Origin: Mesorhizobium tianshanense | Lineage (GTDB): Bacteria; Pseudomonadota; Alphaproteobacteria; Rhizobiales; Rhizobiaceae | DNA length: 64,000 bases | NCBI RefSeq assembly: GCF_007830515.1 | Contig: NZ_VLKT01000042.1 | Coordinates: 1 to 64,000 of the forward strand | Reading direction: 5' to 3' | Shown here: piece by piece, positions 34,140 to 42,145 of the stretch | Numbering within the stretch: the first letter of the stretch is position 1 | How the letters are laid out: every line of letters begins with the position of its first letter | Made by a program: the position numbers and the translations under genes | The notes under the pieces: model-generated | The model's database searches: none | Told to the model about the DNA's origin: nothing | Seen by the model: the letters and a program-made list of their open reading frames with translations, nothing else

Positions 34140-34982
34140 ATGGATCAGAAGACCGCATGGCCGATCGTGAACGACAAGGACCATGCTTCTCCTTCCGTGT
34201 TCCGGCCGGAGGCGCTGTTGCGCGAGGCGCGCCGGCAGAAGGGACTGCCGCTTGTCGCGGTCCCTCTGGTGTGCGTCCTCGATCCCGACGGCGACGTGGT
34301 GCGGCACCTCAAACTTGCAGGACAGGGCCGCGCACACCAGGGGTGGGCTTGTTATCATACCGAGCTTCTTGTCTTCGATCTCGATGGCGTCGGAGAGATC
34401 GGCATCGTCGGCTGCGCGGTGGGCGCCTCCTTTGCGGTGCTCGTGGCCGAGCAGCTTTTTGCGGCCGGCTGCCGGCTGCTCGTCAGCGTCACATCCGCCG
34501 GCCAGATCACCGACAACGGACCCACGCCCTACTTTGTCCTGATCGACCGCGCTCTCCGGGACGAGGGGACGAGCTATCATTATCTGCCGCCGGCAATCTT
34601 CGCCGAGGCGCCAGACGCAAGCCTTATCGCTCGCATCGAAGACGCTCTGTCGGGGCTTTCCGGCATTGTCGTCCACCGCGGCTCGACCTGGACGACCGAC
34701 GCTCCTTACCGCGAAACCGAGACCGCGATCGCGTCCGCGCGGGATCTGGGCGCCCTCGCCGTCGAGATGGAAGCCGCGGCTTTGTACGCGTTTGCCGCGG
34801 CTACACACCGCCCTGTCGTGTGCTTTGCGCATGTGACGAATGCCATGGCGCAAACCGAGGGGGATTTTGAGAAGGGCGAGGCGAACGGAACAAAAGCGAC
34901 GCTCGCGGTCATCGCCGCAGTTGCACGAGTTTGGTTGTCCTCCATCAAAGCCGAACGGCATGCGGGAGCAGGCGGGACATAG
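34140..34982 (+). CDS. Nucleoside phosphorylase family protein
   Basis: 280-residue protein of the PNP/UDP phosphorylase superfamily. Motifs include IGIVGCAVGASFAVLVAEQL, LLVSVTSAGQIT near the phosphate site and VEMEAAALYAFAA for ribose and catalysis. The N-terminus is longer than in classical uridine phosphorylases. It lies 24 bp after the ArsR-rhodanese gene and is probably co-transcribed. In the sulfur context the substrate could be a thio-nucleoside, but this is a guess. Confidence 0.83.
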   Translation: MDQKTAWPIVNDKDHASPSVFRPEALLREARRQKGLPLVAVPLVCVLDPDGDVVRHLKLAGQGRAHQGWACYHTELLVFDLDGVGEIGIVGCAVGASFAVLVAEQLFAAGCRLLVSVTSAGQITDNGPTPYFVLIDRALRDEGTSYHYLPPAIFAEAPDASLIARIEDALSGLSGIVVHRGSTWTTDAPYRETETAIASARDLGALAVEMEAAALYAFAAATHRPVVCFAHVTNAMAQTEGDFEKGEANGTKATLAVIAAVARVWLSSIKAERHAGAGGT

Positions 34983-35124
34983 CGAGCCGATTGTGCGGTG
35001 AGACGACTGAGAGTGGTGGCCGTGGTTTTGAGCGCGTTGGCAGCTTGCAACGCCGGTCTGGCGTGGAATAGTGCCGATCCTGGCTGAAAGGTCCAGCTTC
35101 CCAGCGAGCTCGCGGCACCGGATC

Positions 35125-35301
35125 TCAGGAGCACAATGCCAGGAGGAAGATTATCAAGACCCCTAGTGCTGCGGTGATCGAAACGGGATAGTCCGCGAAC
35201 AGTGTCTCAAGGAGCCGCCGCTTGGCCTCACTCCGAGCTTTTGGAGCATCACTTGGACGGCTTTCTGTCGGCCTACGGCCCGGAGAGGTTTTCATCTGCA
35301 T
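35125..35301 (-). CDS. Small tail-anchored membrane protein (uncertain)
   Basis: 58-residue ORF. The first 35 residues are basic and polar (SPGRRPTESRPSDAPKARSE). The end is a hydrophobic helix (SITAALGVLIIFLLALCS), a tail-anchor layout. It overlaps the last 29 bases of the IclR gene on the same strand. The ribosome site is weak. It is an unsupported but coherent small gene; the rest of the gap 34983-35272 shows nothing else. Confidence 0.4.
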   Translation of the reverse strand: MQMKTSPGRRPTESRPSDAPKARSEAKRRLLETLFADYPVSITAALGVLIIFLLALCS

Positions 35302-36112
35302 GAGATACCTGTCGCGCTTCACCGGCCTTCGGCCGATGACCTAGATTCTTTGAGATTTGATTCGCTGCATCGAGGATCTGCCTGACCTGCTCTGTCGTTG
35401 GAGCTTCACCGATGAACTGAACGGAGTCGGTTATTGCAACGGCGCCGACGTAGTGGCCCAATGCATCGAAAATTGGGGCGGCCAGGGCATTGAGTCCCAC
35501 CATCTCTTCATTGGGCGCAACCGCCCAACCACGCCTTCGCACCGCATCGATTTCCGTCTTGAGCTTTTCGGGATCGGAGATCGTGTAGGGTGTATGCATA
35601 TCGAGCCTGGCGCTCATCACCTGCGGCAGAAGCATCGCGTCTCCGAAGGCGAGAGTAAGCTTTCCCTGCGCACTGGTATGGAATTGCAGGATCGAGCCCG
35701 GCTTCACGCTGATATCGATGTTGGAGCGGCTGGGCATGAGCAGCAGAATGCGGTTGCCTTCCTTTTCGGGCTGGCTGATGGCGACCGCGTGGCCTAACCG
35801 GTCGCGCAATTCCCGCGCGGTCTGCCGCGCCGCGGAAGCCAGTTCGAAGCTTTCGGAGACGGCCTGACCCAGCGCCATGAGGCGGGCACTGATCATGTAG
35901 CGCTCGCTCTCTTCGTTGCGGATCAGGTAGCCGGCCGTGACCAGCGTCTGGAGATGGCGGTGTATGCGGCTCTTCGTGGTATCGAAGGCGCGCGCAAGCT
36001 CGGATACACCGACGGAGGTCTGGCACTGGGCGACATATTCAAGGATGTTGAGCGCAAATACGACGGCTTGTACCCCGCTGCCTTCGCGCCTGGTGTCTTT
36101 GTCGTCCAGCAT
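35273..36112 (-). CDS. IclR-family transcriptional regulator
   Basis: 279-residue regulator with an N-terminal winged helix (FALNILEYVAQCQTSVGVSE then TTKSRIHRHLQTLVTAGYL) and a GAF-like IclR effector domain (about 100-260, with SAQGKLTLAFGD and EEMVGLNALAAPIFDA). A longer reading starts at a TTG; the ATG at 36112 with GGAG upstream is preferred. It sits at the edge of the TRAP catabolic locus, next to the cupin gene. A palindrome GTTCCG-N5-CGGAAC in the divergent promoter is its likely target. Confidence 0.88.
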   Translation of the reverse strand: MLDDKDTRREGSGVQAVVFALNILEYVAQCQTSVGVSELARAFDTTKSRIHRHLQTLVTAGYLIRNEESERYMISARLMALGQAVSESFELASAARQTARELRDRLGHAVAISQPEKEGNRILLLMPSRSNIDISVKPGSILQFHTSAQGKLTLAFGDAMLLPQVMSARLDMHTPYTISDPEKLKTEIDAVRRRGWAVAPNEEMVGLNALAAPIFDALGHYVGAVAITDSVQFIGEAPTTEQVRQILDAANQISKNLGHRPKAGEARQVSHADENLSGP

Positions 36113-36263
36113 CGTCGTCTCCGAACCGGATGGCTTCAATCACGCCGCCCGTCCATTACGGGCTGGCGCGAGATATGCAGTTCGGACGGCCGGGAGACAA
36201 GAAGCCTTCGACGGCCCGGGGTTTCCGGCACTGTTGCCGCTGTCCGGTGAAAGCCAAGCCATG

Positions 36264-37178
36264 TCAGGCCTCCGGCGGCATGGGATACGCATCGGCGTTG
36301 AGCACCCAACCTGGCTGTTTCGAGAAGTCGGCGCGCGGCGGCGAGAATATGTCGACGAGCTGATTGAGACCCTCTTCCATACCGCGTGAGGTGTGGATGG
36401 CAGGCGGCGGGATGACGGCGAGCGAGGGCGACTTGCAATACGCATGCTCATCCTCGCGCCAGGCGGTCATGTCGGTGGTCCAAGGCCAGCGCAGGTGATG
36501 CGTGAACGCTCCGTCGAGCGCCAGCGACCCCTGTTCGAAATCGTCGTGATGGTGCGGCGACAGTTTGGTGACGTCGCGCGGTCCCTGTTGAGGGTCGAGG
36601 TAGTTCACCATCAGCGTGGTGCAGCGGAAGATGCGGCCGAAGCGGCCTGGCTCCTTCGGGATGTCGAGGCTGTAGGCGCGCACCCTGTAGCCCGCCGGCG
36701 GCTCCGGCCACGGCTCGAAGGGCGGAATGCGCGGATGCTCGGCGGCGAATGAGGCGGCGTTGGAGCAGCGGGCCACCAGGTCCGGCGACCGGGTTGAAAA
36801 GATACGGGCTATGCGCCCGCCGTCCGGCAGCGCAATCCGCGTATCGCCCGGGGGTAGAATGACCAGTGAAAAGCCTTCGGCTACCGTCCGCCCTTCCGGC
36901 GCATCGATCACTGCGCCTTTTCCCTTGTCGGGCAGGAGCAGCACATATTCGTCGATCTGGCCCTTGCGCTCGAGCACGGCGCCGGGTTCGGCCTCCGAAT
37001 AGGCCACGAGGAAGTTCTGCCCGCGCGACATCCAGGTCCTGGTATCGGCCGCGGTCTCCTGCGGGTCTTCCTCGTAGTACAGGCCATACTCGGCCGGCGT
37101 GTAGTGGCCGGAGATGGAGGGCGCCTTTGCAGCGGCAGCCATACGCGATCTCGGGTCGCTTGAATCATACATCTGCAT
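36264..37178 (-). CDS. Cupin-like protein, function unknown
   Basis: 304-residue protein with two cupin-like halves, each Gly/Pro-rich with beta-strand character. The first contains GQIDEYVLLLPDKGKGAVID; the second has a His cluster KLSPHHHDDFEQGSL with a later IPPPAIHTSRG, which could bind a metal. It resembles sugar-acid isomerase cupins only distantly. It is divergent from the TRAP binding-protein gene across an IclR-type palindrome, so it belongs to the same regulon. An isomerase or dioxygenase role on the imported substrate is possible. Confidence 0.6.
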   Translation of the reverse strand: MQMYDSSDPRSRMAAAAKAPSISGHYTPAEYGLYYEEDPQETAADTRTWMSRGQNFLVAYSEAEPGAVLERKGQIDEYVLLLPDKGKGAVIDAPEGRTVAEGFSLVILPPGDTRIALPDGGRIARIFSTRSPDLVARCSNAASFAAEHPRIPPFEPWPEPPAGYRVRAYSLDIPKEPGRFGRIFRCTTLMVNYLDPQQGPRDVTKLSPHHHDDFEQGSLALDGAFTHHLRWPWTTDMTAWREDEHAYCKSPSLAVIPPPAIHTSRGMEEGLNQLVDIFSPPRADFSKQPGWVLNADAYPMPPEA

Positions 37179-37213
37179 TCACTCCAGGGCAGCGTGACAC
37201 AAGGTCGTTATTC

Positions 37214-37230
37214 GTTCCGCTGTACGGAAC
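37214..37230. promoter_or_regulatory. Putative IclR operator in the TRAP locus
   Basis: GTTCCG-CTGTA-CGGAAC is a perfect 6-bp inverted repeat with 5-base spacing. It lies 36 bp upstream of the cupin start and 163 bp upstream of the TRAP binding-protein start. IclR proteins bind palindromes of this size. It is the only strong symmetric site in this gap. Confidence 0.6.
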
Positions 37231-37321
37231 AAAAATATGCACATAAGAACGCACTCTCATCGGCCCTGTGTCAAGTGGGCAGTGCTTGTTGCAGTGCAGC
37301 TAACTTCTTTCCGACACATGC

Positions 37322-37350
37322 TTGACAGCAATGCGGGGCGCATGAATTAT
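37322..37350 (+). promoter_or_regulatory. Sigma-70-like promoter before the TRAP operon
   Basis: TTGACA (37322-37327) and AATTAT (37345-37350) are spaced by 17 bases. The predicted start point near 37357 gives a 35-base leader that ends in GGAGGAGACGTT before the ATG at 37393. It is the best promoter match I see in this locus. Confidence 0.6.
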
Positions 37351-37392
37351 AAACGAAACAACGTTCTGCACAACGAAACAGGAGGAGACGTT

Positions 37393-38391
37393 ATGCTGAC
37401 TCGCCGCAGGGTGATAACCCTTGCGGGCGCCGCCACCGCGACGCTTGCAATGCCCAACATCTCTCGTGCCGCTGCCATCAACATGCGCCTGGCGCACGCC
37501 GCGAATGAAATTCATCCCGGTCATATCGCGACCGTCGAGTTCAAGAAGGCCCTCGAAGCACTGGTTCCCGGCGCGACCAATCTAACGATCTTTCCCAACC
37601 GGCAGCTCGGCGAAGACCGGCAGAATCTCGAATCCGCTATCGCCGGCACCAACGAGCTGTGCGGCTGCAGCGGTGTCCTGTTTCCCCTTGTGACCGGGCG
37701 CAACGCGCTCGACGCGTACCAGCTTCCCTTCCTGATCAAGGATTACGATCATTTTTCGCGGATCGCGACGGCAGACATCGGCCAGAAGCTGCTCGACGAT
37801 CTGGAGCCGGCCGGCCTCGTCGGGTTGCAGACCACCGACATTGGACAGCGCCATTTCCTGTGCGCCACCCGGGAAGTGAAGTCGGTGCCGGATTTTGCCG
37901 GGCTGAAGACGCGCATCCTGCCCGTACCGCTACACAAGGCGATCTGGGAGGGCGTCGGCACGGCGCCCATAGGCCTGCCCTACGGCGAGGTCTACGGCGC
38001 GCTCGAGACCAAGGTCATCGACGCCGTCGAGATCAACGTCTCTTCCATGCTGGGTGAGAACCTCTGGGAGGTCGGCAAGAACTTCACGCTCACCGGTCAC
38101 TATCCGTGGCACCACGTGATCGCGATCAACAAGACCTTCTTCGACGGCCTGCCGACGGAAATCCAGCAGGCGATCAAGCAGGCAGGCCGCGATTCCATCG
38201 CGCCGACGCTCGAATACACCAAGAAGCAGGACAATGAGGGCCGTGACGAATTGCGTGCCAAGGGCGTTCAGATCTTCGAACTCGAAGATCTCGCCGGGAT
38301 GCAGGCGAAGGTCGAGCCGATCATTGAGCAGTGGAGTTCGACGTCGCCGCTCATCAAGGATTTCGTCGGGCAGGCGCGCGCGCTGATCTGA
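37393..38391 (+). CDS. TRAP transporter substrate-binding protein (DctP family)
   Basis: 332-residue periplasmic binding protein with a signal that has Tat-like arginines (MLTRRRVITLAGAATATLAM, cleavage near ISRAAA). Family features include the segment PNRQLGEDRQNLESAIAGTN and a ligand-contact region PDFAGLKTRILPVPLHKAIW with the Arg that usually binds a carboxylate. So the ligand is probably an organic acid. A strong ribosome site GGAGGAGACG precedes the ATG. It is the first gene of the plus-strand operon, followed by a hairpin and then the membrane subunits. Confidence 0.9.
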   Translation: MLTRRRVITLAGAATATLAMPNISRAAAINMRLAHAANEIHPGHIATVEFKKALEALVPGATNLTIFPNRQLGEDRQNLESAIAGTNELCGCSGVLFPLVTGRNALDAYQLPFLIKDYDHFSRIATADIGQKLLDDLEPAGLVGLQTTDIGQRHFLCATREVKSVPDFAGLKTRILPVPLHKAIWEGVGTAPIGLPYGEVYGALETKVIDAVEINVSSMLGENLWEVGKNFTLTGHYPWHHVIAINKTFFDGLPTEIQQAIKQAGRDSIAPTLEYTKKQDNEGRDELRAKGVQIFELEDLAGMQAKVEPIIEQWSSTSPLIKDFVGQARALI

Positions 38392-38415
38392 GCGCGCTGC
38401 CGCGATGCGACAACG

Positions 38416-38442
38416 CCGCGGGCAGCGTCCGGCTGCCCGCGG
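38416..38442 (+). promoter_or_regulatory. Strong hairpin between TRAP P and Q genes
   Basis: A perfect 10-bp stem, ccgcgggcag and ctgcccgcgg, encloses a 7-base loop. No T-run follows. Hairpins between binding-protein and membrane-subunit genes are known to raise the ratio of binding protein to permease by protecting upstream mRNA. It lies 25 bp after the binding-protein stop. Confidence 0.7.
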
Positions 38443-38472
38443 ATACCCTCTATTCGCCTCTGGGGATTCCGA

Positions 38473-39048
38473 ATGGATGTCAACGAGGAAAGAGCGGCAT
38501 GGCCGAGCGGGCTCTTGGGCTGGTACGTCAAGATCATCCGCTTCCTGGCAGGGATTTCCATGCTGGCGATCGTGTCGATCATGATCGCGCAGGTCGTCGC
38601 GCGCTACATCTTCAACGCCTCCTTCATCTGGGCCGAGGAGATTTGCCGTTACCTGCTGATCTGGCAAACGTTCCTTTTCATCGGCATGGCCTATCACCGC
38701 GGTGAGCTCGTCGCTGTCGACGTGGTGCCGCTCATGCTGAGGCCCCATGCACGCCTCGTGCTCAAGGCGATCGTCACGATTCCGATCCTCGTCTTCCTCT
38801 GTCTGATGGCGATCAACGGCTATGACTACGCAACACGCTTCGGCGGCCAGATCGTGCCGGCCGTCGATTTCATCGCCATGTCGCTCATCGGCCATGGCGT
38901 CGGCCTGTCGATCTTCTGGGTCTATGTCTCGGTCGCGATGGGCTCGGCGCTTCTTGCGCTGCACATGATCGCCGCGATCGTCATCGAGGCCCGCGACCTC
39001 AGGGCCGGTCGTGCCGATTCCGGCCTCGACCGCATCCCGGGAGCCTGA
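38473..39048 (+). CDS. TRAP transporter small membrane subunit (DctQ family)
   Basis: 191-residue protein with four predicted membrane segments, the DctQ layout. The family motif appears as RYIFNASFIWAEEICRYLLI, followed by FIGMAYHRGELVAVDVV. DctQ pairs with DctM in sodium-driven import. The stop is 3 bp before the DctM start. The C-terminal tail is charged and cytoplasmic. Confidence 0.88.
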   Translation: MDVNEERAAWPSGLLGWYVKIIRFLAGISMLAIVSIMIAQVVARYIFNASFIWAEEICRYLLIWQTFLFIGMAYHRGELVAVDVVPLMLRPHARLVLKAIVTIPILVFLCLMAINGYDYATRFGGQIVPAVDFIAMSLIGHGVGLSIFWVYVSVAMGSALLALHMIAAIVIEARDLRAGRADSGLDRIPGA

Positions 39049-39051
39049 TGG

Positions 39052-40332
39052 ATGGGAGCGTTCTTCGGCGCCTTCTTCCTGCTGCTCGCCACGGGCGTGC
39101 CGATCGCGCTCGCGCTCGGGGTGGGCGGCATGATCCACCTCTATATGAGCGGCAACGGCGCGATCGTCCTGGCGTTCCCGCAGCGCATGATGGCCGGCGT
39201 CGACCAGTTTATTCTGCTGACCATTCCGCTGTTCCTGCTCGCCGGCATGCTCATGAACGTCGGCGGCATCACCGACCGCATCGTGGTCTTCGCGCGCGCC
39301 ATGGTCGGCCATCGCAAGGGCGGCATGTCCTCGGTGACGGTGCTCTCCAGCGGCTTCTTCGCAGGCATATCGGGAAGCGCCACGGCCGAAGCCTCGGCGC
39401 TGGGTTCGATCCTCATTCCCGCCATGCGCAAACAGGGTATGCCACCGGCCTATGCGGCAGCGCTGGTCGGCGTCAGCTCGATCATGGGTCCGATTATCCC
39501 GCCCTCGATCACCATGATCATCTACGGCGTTCTTTCGGGCACCTCGATCGGCCAGCTCTTCATCGCCGGCGTCGGTCCCGGACTCCTCCTGGCCGCAGGA
39601 CTTCTGATCTATGCCGGCTGGCGCGCGCGCCGGGACGGCTTTCCCGTCACGCCGAAGATGCGCTGGGCGGAGCGACGCCAGGCAACCATCCGAACCCTGC
39701 CCGCACTGGTCCTGCCCCTGATCATCGTCGTCGGGATCAAGGCGGGCGTGTTCACGCCGACGGAAGCAGCGGCGGTTGCGGTCGCTTATGCCCTCGTCGT
39801 CGGCTTCGCCTACCGCGACCTGACGCTGAGGCGCGTCTGGGAGTCGCTGGTCGCGGCGACGCTGGTCAGTTCCTCGATACTCTTCATTACCGCCATGGCG
39901 AGCATCGTTGCCTTCGTCTTCACGCTGGAGCAGGTGCCGACGACGATCGCCTCCGCGGTGCTGTCGGTCAGCGAGAACCCGATCGTCGTCCTGATCATGC
40001 TGAACCTTGCGCTGCTCGTGCTCGGGATGTTCCTCGAGCCGATCTCGATCCTCATCCTGACCATGCCGATCCTGCTGCAGTTCAACAAGATCATCGCCAT
40101 GGATCCGGTGCAGTTCGGCATGATGGTGGTGCTTAACGTGGTGATCGGCATGGCGACGCCGCCGGTCGGCATCCTGCTGTTCATCGTCTGCGCCGCGTCG
40201 GGCCAACCCTTGACTGATGTCGCGAAAGAGTCCGTGCCGCTGATCGGCATCTGTCTGCTCGTGCTTTTTCTCGTCGCCGCCGTACCGGCCGTTTCACTGT
40301 TCCTTCCGCACGCCATGCTGCCGATGCGGTGA
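39052..40332 (+). CDS. TRAP transporter large membrane subunit (DctM family)
   Basis: 426-residue channel-forming subunit with about 12 membrane segments. Conserved parts include LLTIPLFLLAGMLMNVGGIT, GISGSATAEASALGSILIPA and SSIMGPIIPPSITMIIYG, together with NLALLVLGMFLEPISILIL near the end. It moves the substrate with sodium, taking it from the binding protein encoded upstream. It lies directly after dctQ, and the aldolase gene begins 27 bp downstream. Confidence 0.92.
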   Translation: MGAFFGAFFLLLATGVPIALALGVGGMIHLYMSGNGAIVLAFPQRMMAGVDQFILLTIPLFLLAGMLMNVGGITDRIVVFARAMVGHRKGGMSSVTVLSSGFFAGISGSATAEASALGSILIPAMRKQGMPPAYAAALVGVSSIMGPIIPPSITMIIYGVLSGTSIGQLFIAGVGPGLLLAAGLLIYAGWRARRDGFPVTPKMRWAERRQATIRTLPALVLPLIIVVGIKAGVFTPTEAAAVAVAYALVVGFAYRDLTLRRVWESLVAATLVSSSILFITAMASIVAFVFTLEQVPTTIASAVLSVSENPIVVLIMLNLALLVLGMFLEPISILILTMPILLQFNKIIAMDPVQFGMMVVLNVVIGMATPPVGILLFIVCAASGQPLTDVAKESVPLIGICLLVLFLVAAVPAVSLFLPHAMLPMR

Positions 40333-40359
40333 GATCCATAGCCAGGGAGAATTCACAGC

Positions 40360-41136
40360 ATGACCACCGAACGCCGCAATTTTCGTCAGCGCTTCCTCGA
40401 CCGCGAGCACCTCGTCGGCACTTTCGTCAAGACTCCCGCGACCCATCCGATCGAAATTCTAGGCGCGGTCGGCTTCGACTTCGTGGTGATCGACGAGGAA
40501 CATGCGCCCTGGGATCGCGTCGCGATCGATGGCGGGCTGCTCGCCGCGCGCGCTTCGGGCACCGCCGGACTGGTGCGCGTGGCCGAACCGACGGCGGCAA
40601 AAATTCTCTCGGTGCTGGACGACGGCGCGACAGGCGTTCTGGTGCCGCATGTCAGTTCTCCCGCAAAGGCGAGAGACATAGCCGCCGCCTGCCGCTACCG
40701 CGGGGGTAGGCGCGGCTTTTCGAATACGACGCGCGCCGGCAGTTTCGGCGCGGTCGGGATTTGGGATCACGTCCAGGCAGGCGACGAGGCCGTCACGTTC
40801 ATCGCGATGATCGAGGACCCGGAAGCGCTCGAGGACCTCGACGGCATTCTGGGGGCCGAGGGCCTGGATGGAGTCTTCATCGGTCGCGGCGACCTGACCG
40901 TGGCCTTCGGAGCAACCGGGATGGACGGGCCACAGGTGCGGGACGCCTGCGACAGGATTTTCGCCGCGGCGAAGCGAGCCGGCAAACCTGTCGCTGTCAT
41001 GGTCGCGAGCGCCGAAGAGGCGGCGCGGTTCCGAGGCATGGGCGCAAGCGCTTTCATCGTCGCCTCCGACCAGGGCTTCATGCGCCAGGCCGCGATGAAG
41101 GCCTATGGCGACATCGCCTCGGTCGCCAACGGCTGA
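40360..41136 (+). CDS. HpcH/HpaI-family aldolase
   Basis: 258-residue TIM-barrel aldolase/citrate-lyase-like enzyme. The N-terminus has LVGTFVKTPATHPIEILGAV. The metal and active-site segments are FVVIDEEHAPWD, GLVRVAEP, ATGVLVPHVSSPAKARDIAA and the C-terminal DGVFIGRGDLTVAFG. Family members cleave 4-hydroxy-2-oxo acids to pyruvate and an aldehyde, or act in reverse, with a divalent metal. It is the first enzyme gene after the TRAP importer. The particular substrate is unknown. Confidence 0.87.
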   Translation: MTTERRNFRQRFLDREHLVGTFVKTPATHPIEILGAVGFDFVVIDEEHAPWDRVAIDGGLLAARASGTAGLVRVAEPTAAKILSVLDDGATGVLVPHVSSPAKARDIAAACRYRGGRRGFSNTTRAGSFGAVGIWDHVQAGDEAVTFIAMIEDPEALEDLDGILGAEGLDGVFIGRGDLTVAFGATGMDGPQVRDACDRIFAAAKRAGKPVAVMVASAEEAARFRGMGASAFIVASDQGFMRQAAMKAYGDIASVANG

Positions 41137-41170
41137 AGCCGGAGAAATCTCAAGAACGAGGAACAGAAAG

Positions 41171-42115
41171 ATGGCTGACACAACCACCAACTATCCGACC
41201 ATCGTGCCGCTGCCGCCGATGGAACCTTCGCGCGCGGCCGAGGTCGCCGACCTGCTCGTCGGAGCGGTCGATCTGCACTGCCACTCCGGTCCGGCCGCCA
41301 TGCCGCGCATCCTGGGCCATCACGAGGCCTTCAAGATGGCCCTCGACGCCGGGTTCAAGGCGCTGCTCTACAAGGACCACTATTACATCGGCATGCCGCA
41401 CTGCGCTGTGCTGAAGGACATCTATCCCGACGCCAATATCGAGCTTTTCTCGGGCGTAGCGCTCAACAATGCCTCCGGCGGCGTCAACCCCCACGCGGTC
41501 GACCATGCGATCAAGCTCGGCGGCAAGATCGTCTGGTTTCCTACATTCGCGGCGAAAAACCACATCGCGGCCTATGCGGCGAAGAGCTTCCCGAAAACCG
41601 CCAAGCCGATGCTGCCGCCGTCCCCGCTCACGGTGCTCGATGCGAACGGCAAGCTCATCGACGAGGCCAAGCAGATATGCGACCTGATCGCGGAGGGCGA
41701 CATCATCCTGGCCGGCGGCCATCTCCACGTCAGCGAACTCTTCGTGCTGTTCGAGGAGGCGAAGAAGCGCGGCGTGAAGAAGATGCTCGTCAACCACCCG
41801 TCCTACATCATCGGATGCTCCGACGAGGACATTCGCGGCCTGGTCTCGCTCGGCGCCTATATCGAGCACTCGATCTGCATGTTCGTACCCAGCCGCGCCA
41901 AACAGCATGACGGCCAGGACCTGCTTCATCTGATCGAAGTGGCGGGCGTCGAGCGCACCATCTTCGGATCCGACCTCGGCCTGACCCAGGCGCCGAAGCC
42001 GGTAGACGGCTATCGCATGATCGTCTCGATGATGCTCGACCTCCAGGTGCCGCGCCAGGATATCACCAGGATGATCTCGGCCAATGCGGCCGGGCTACTC
42101 AACCTCGCCGCCTGA
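41171..42115 (+). CDS. DUF6282 family protein, amidohydrolase-like
   Basis: 314-residue protein with an N-terminal metal motif VDLHCHSGPAA, then KDHYYIGMPHC. In the C-terminal third it has EHSICMFVPSRAKQ and ERTIFGSDLGLTQAPKPVDG, an Asp-containing segment like the last ligand of amidohydrolases. I assign it to DUF6282. A hydrolytic or lyase role on a ring or amide bond is plausible. GAACAGAAAG upstream of the ATG at 41171 is a weak ribosome site; the longer reading from 41105 overlaps the aldolase gene and is rejected. Confidence 0.72.
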   Translation: MADTTTNYPTIVPLPPMEPSRAAEVADLLVGAVDLHCHSGPAAMPRILGHHEAFKMALDAGFKALLYKDHYYIGMPHCAVLKDIYPDANIELFSGVALNNASGGVNPHAVDHAIKLGGKIVWFPTFAAKNHIAAYAAKSFPKTAKPMLPPSPLTVLDANGKLIDEAKQICDLIAEGDIILAGGHLHVSELFVLFEEAKKRGVKKMLVNHPSYIIGCSDEDIRGLVSLGAYIEHSICMFVPSRAKQHDGQDLLHLIEVAGVERTIFGSDLGLTQAPKPVDGYRMIVSMMLDLQVPRQDITRMISANAAGLLNLAA

Positions 42116-42145
42116 ACCTGGACGATCGAGAGGAAAAGTCACGTC

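Noticed and set aside
37930-40206. 758-codon open frame on the minus strand opposite the TRAP genes
   Set aside because: Its product is low-complexity, His/Arg/Asp-rich and lacks any domain, while the opposite strand encodes clear TRAP subunits. It is an artefact of high GC codon use.
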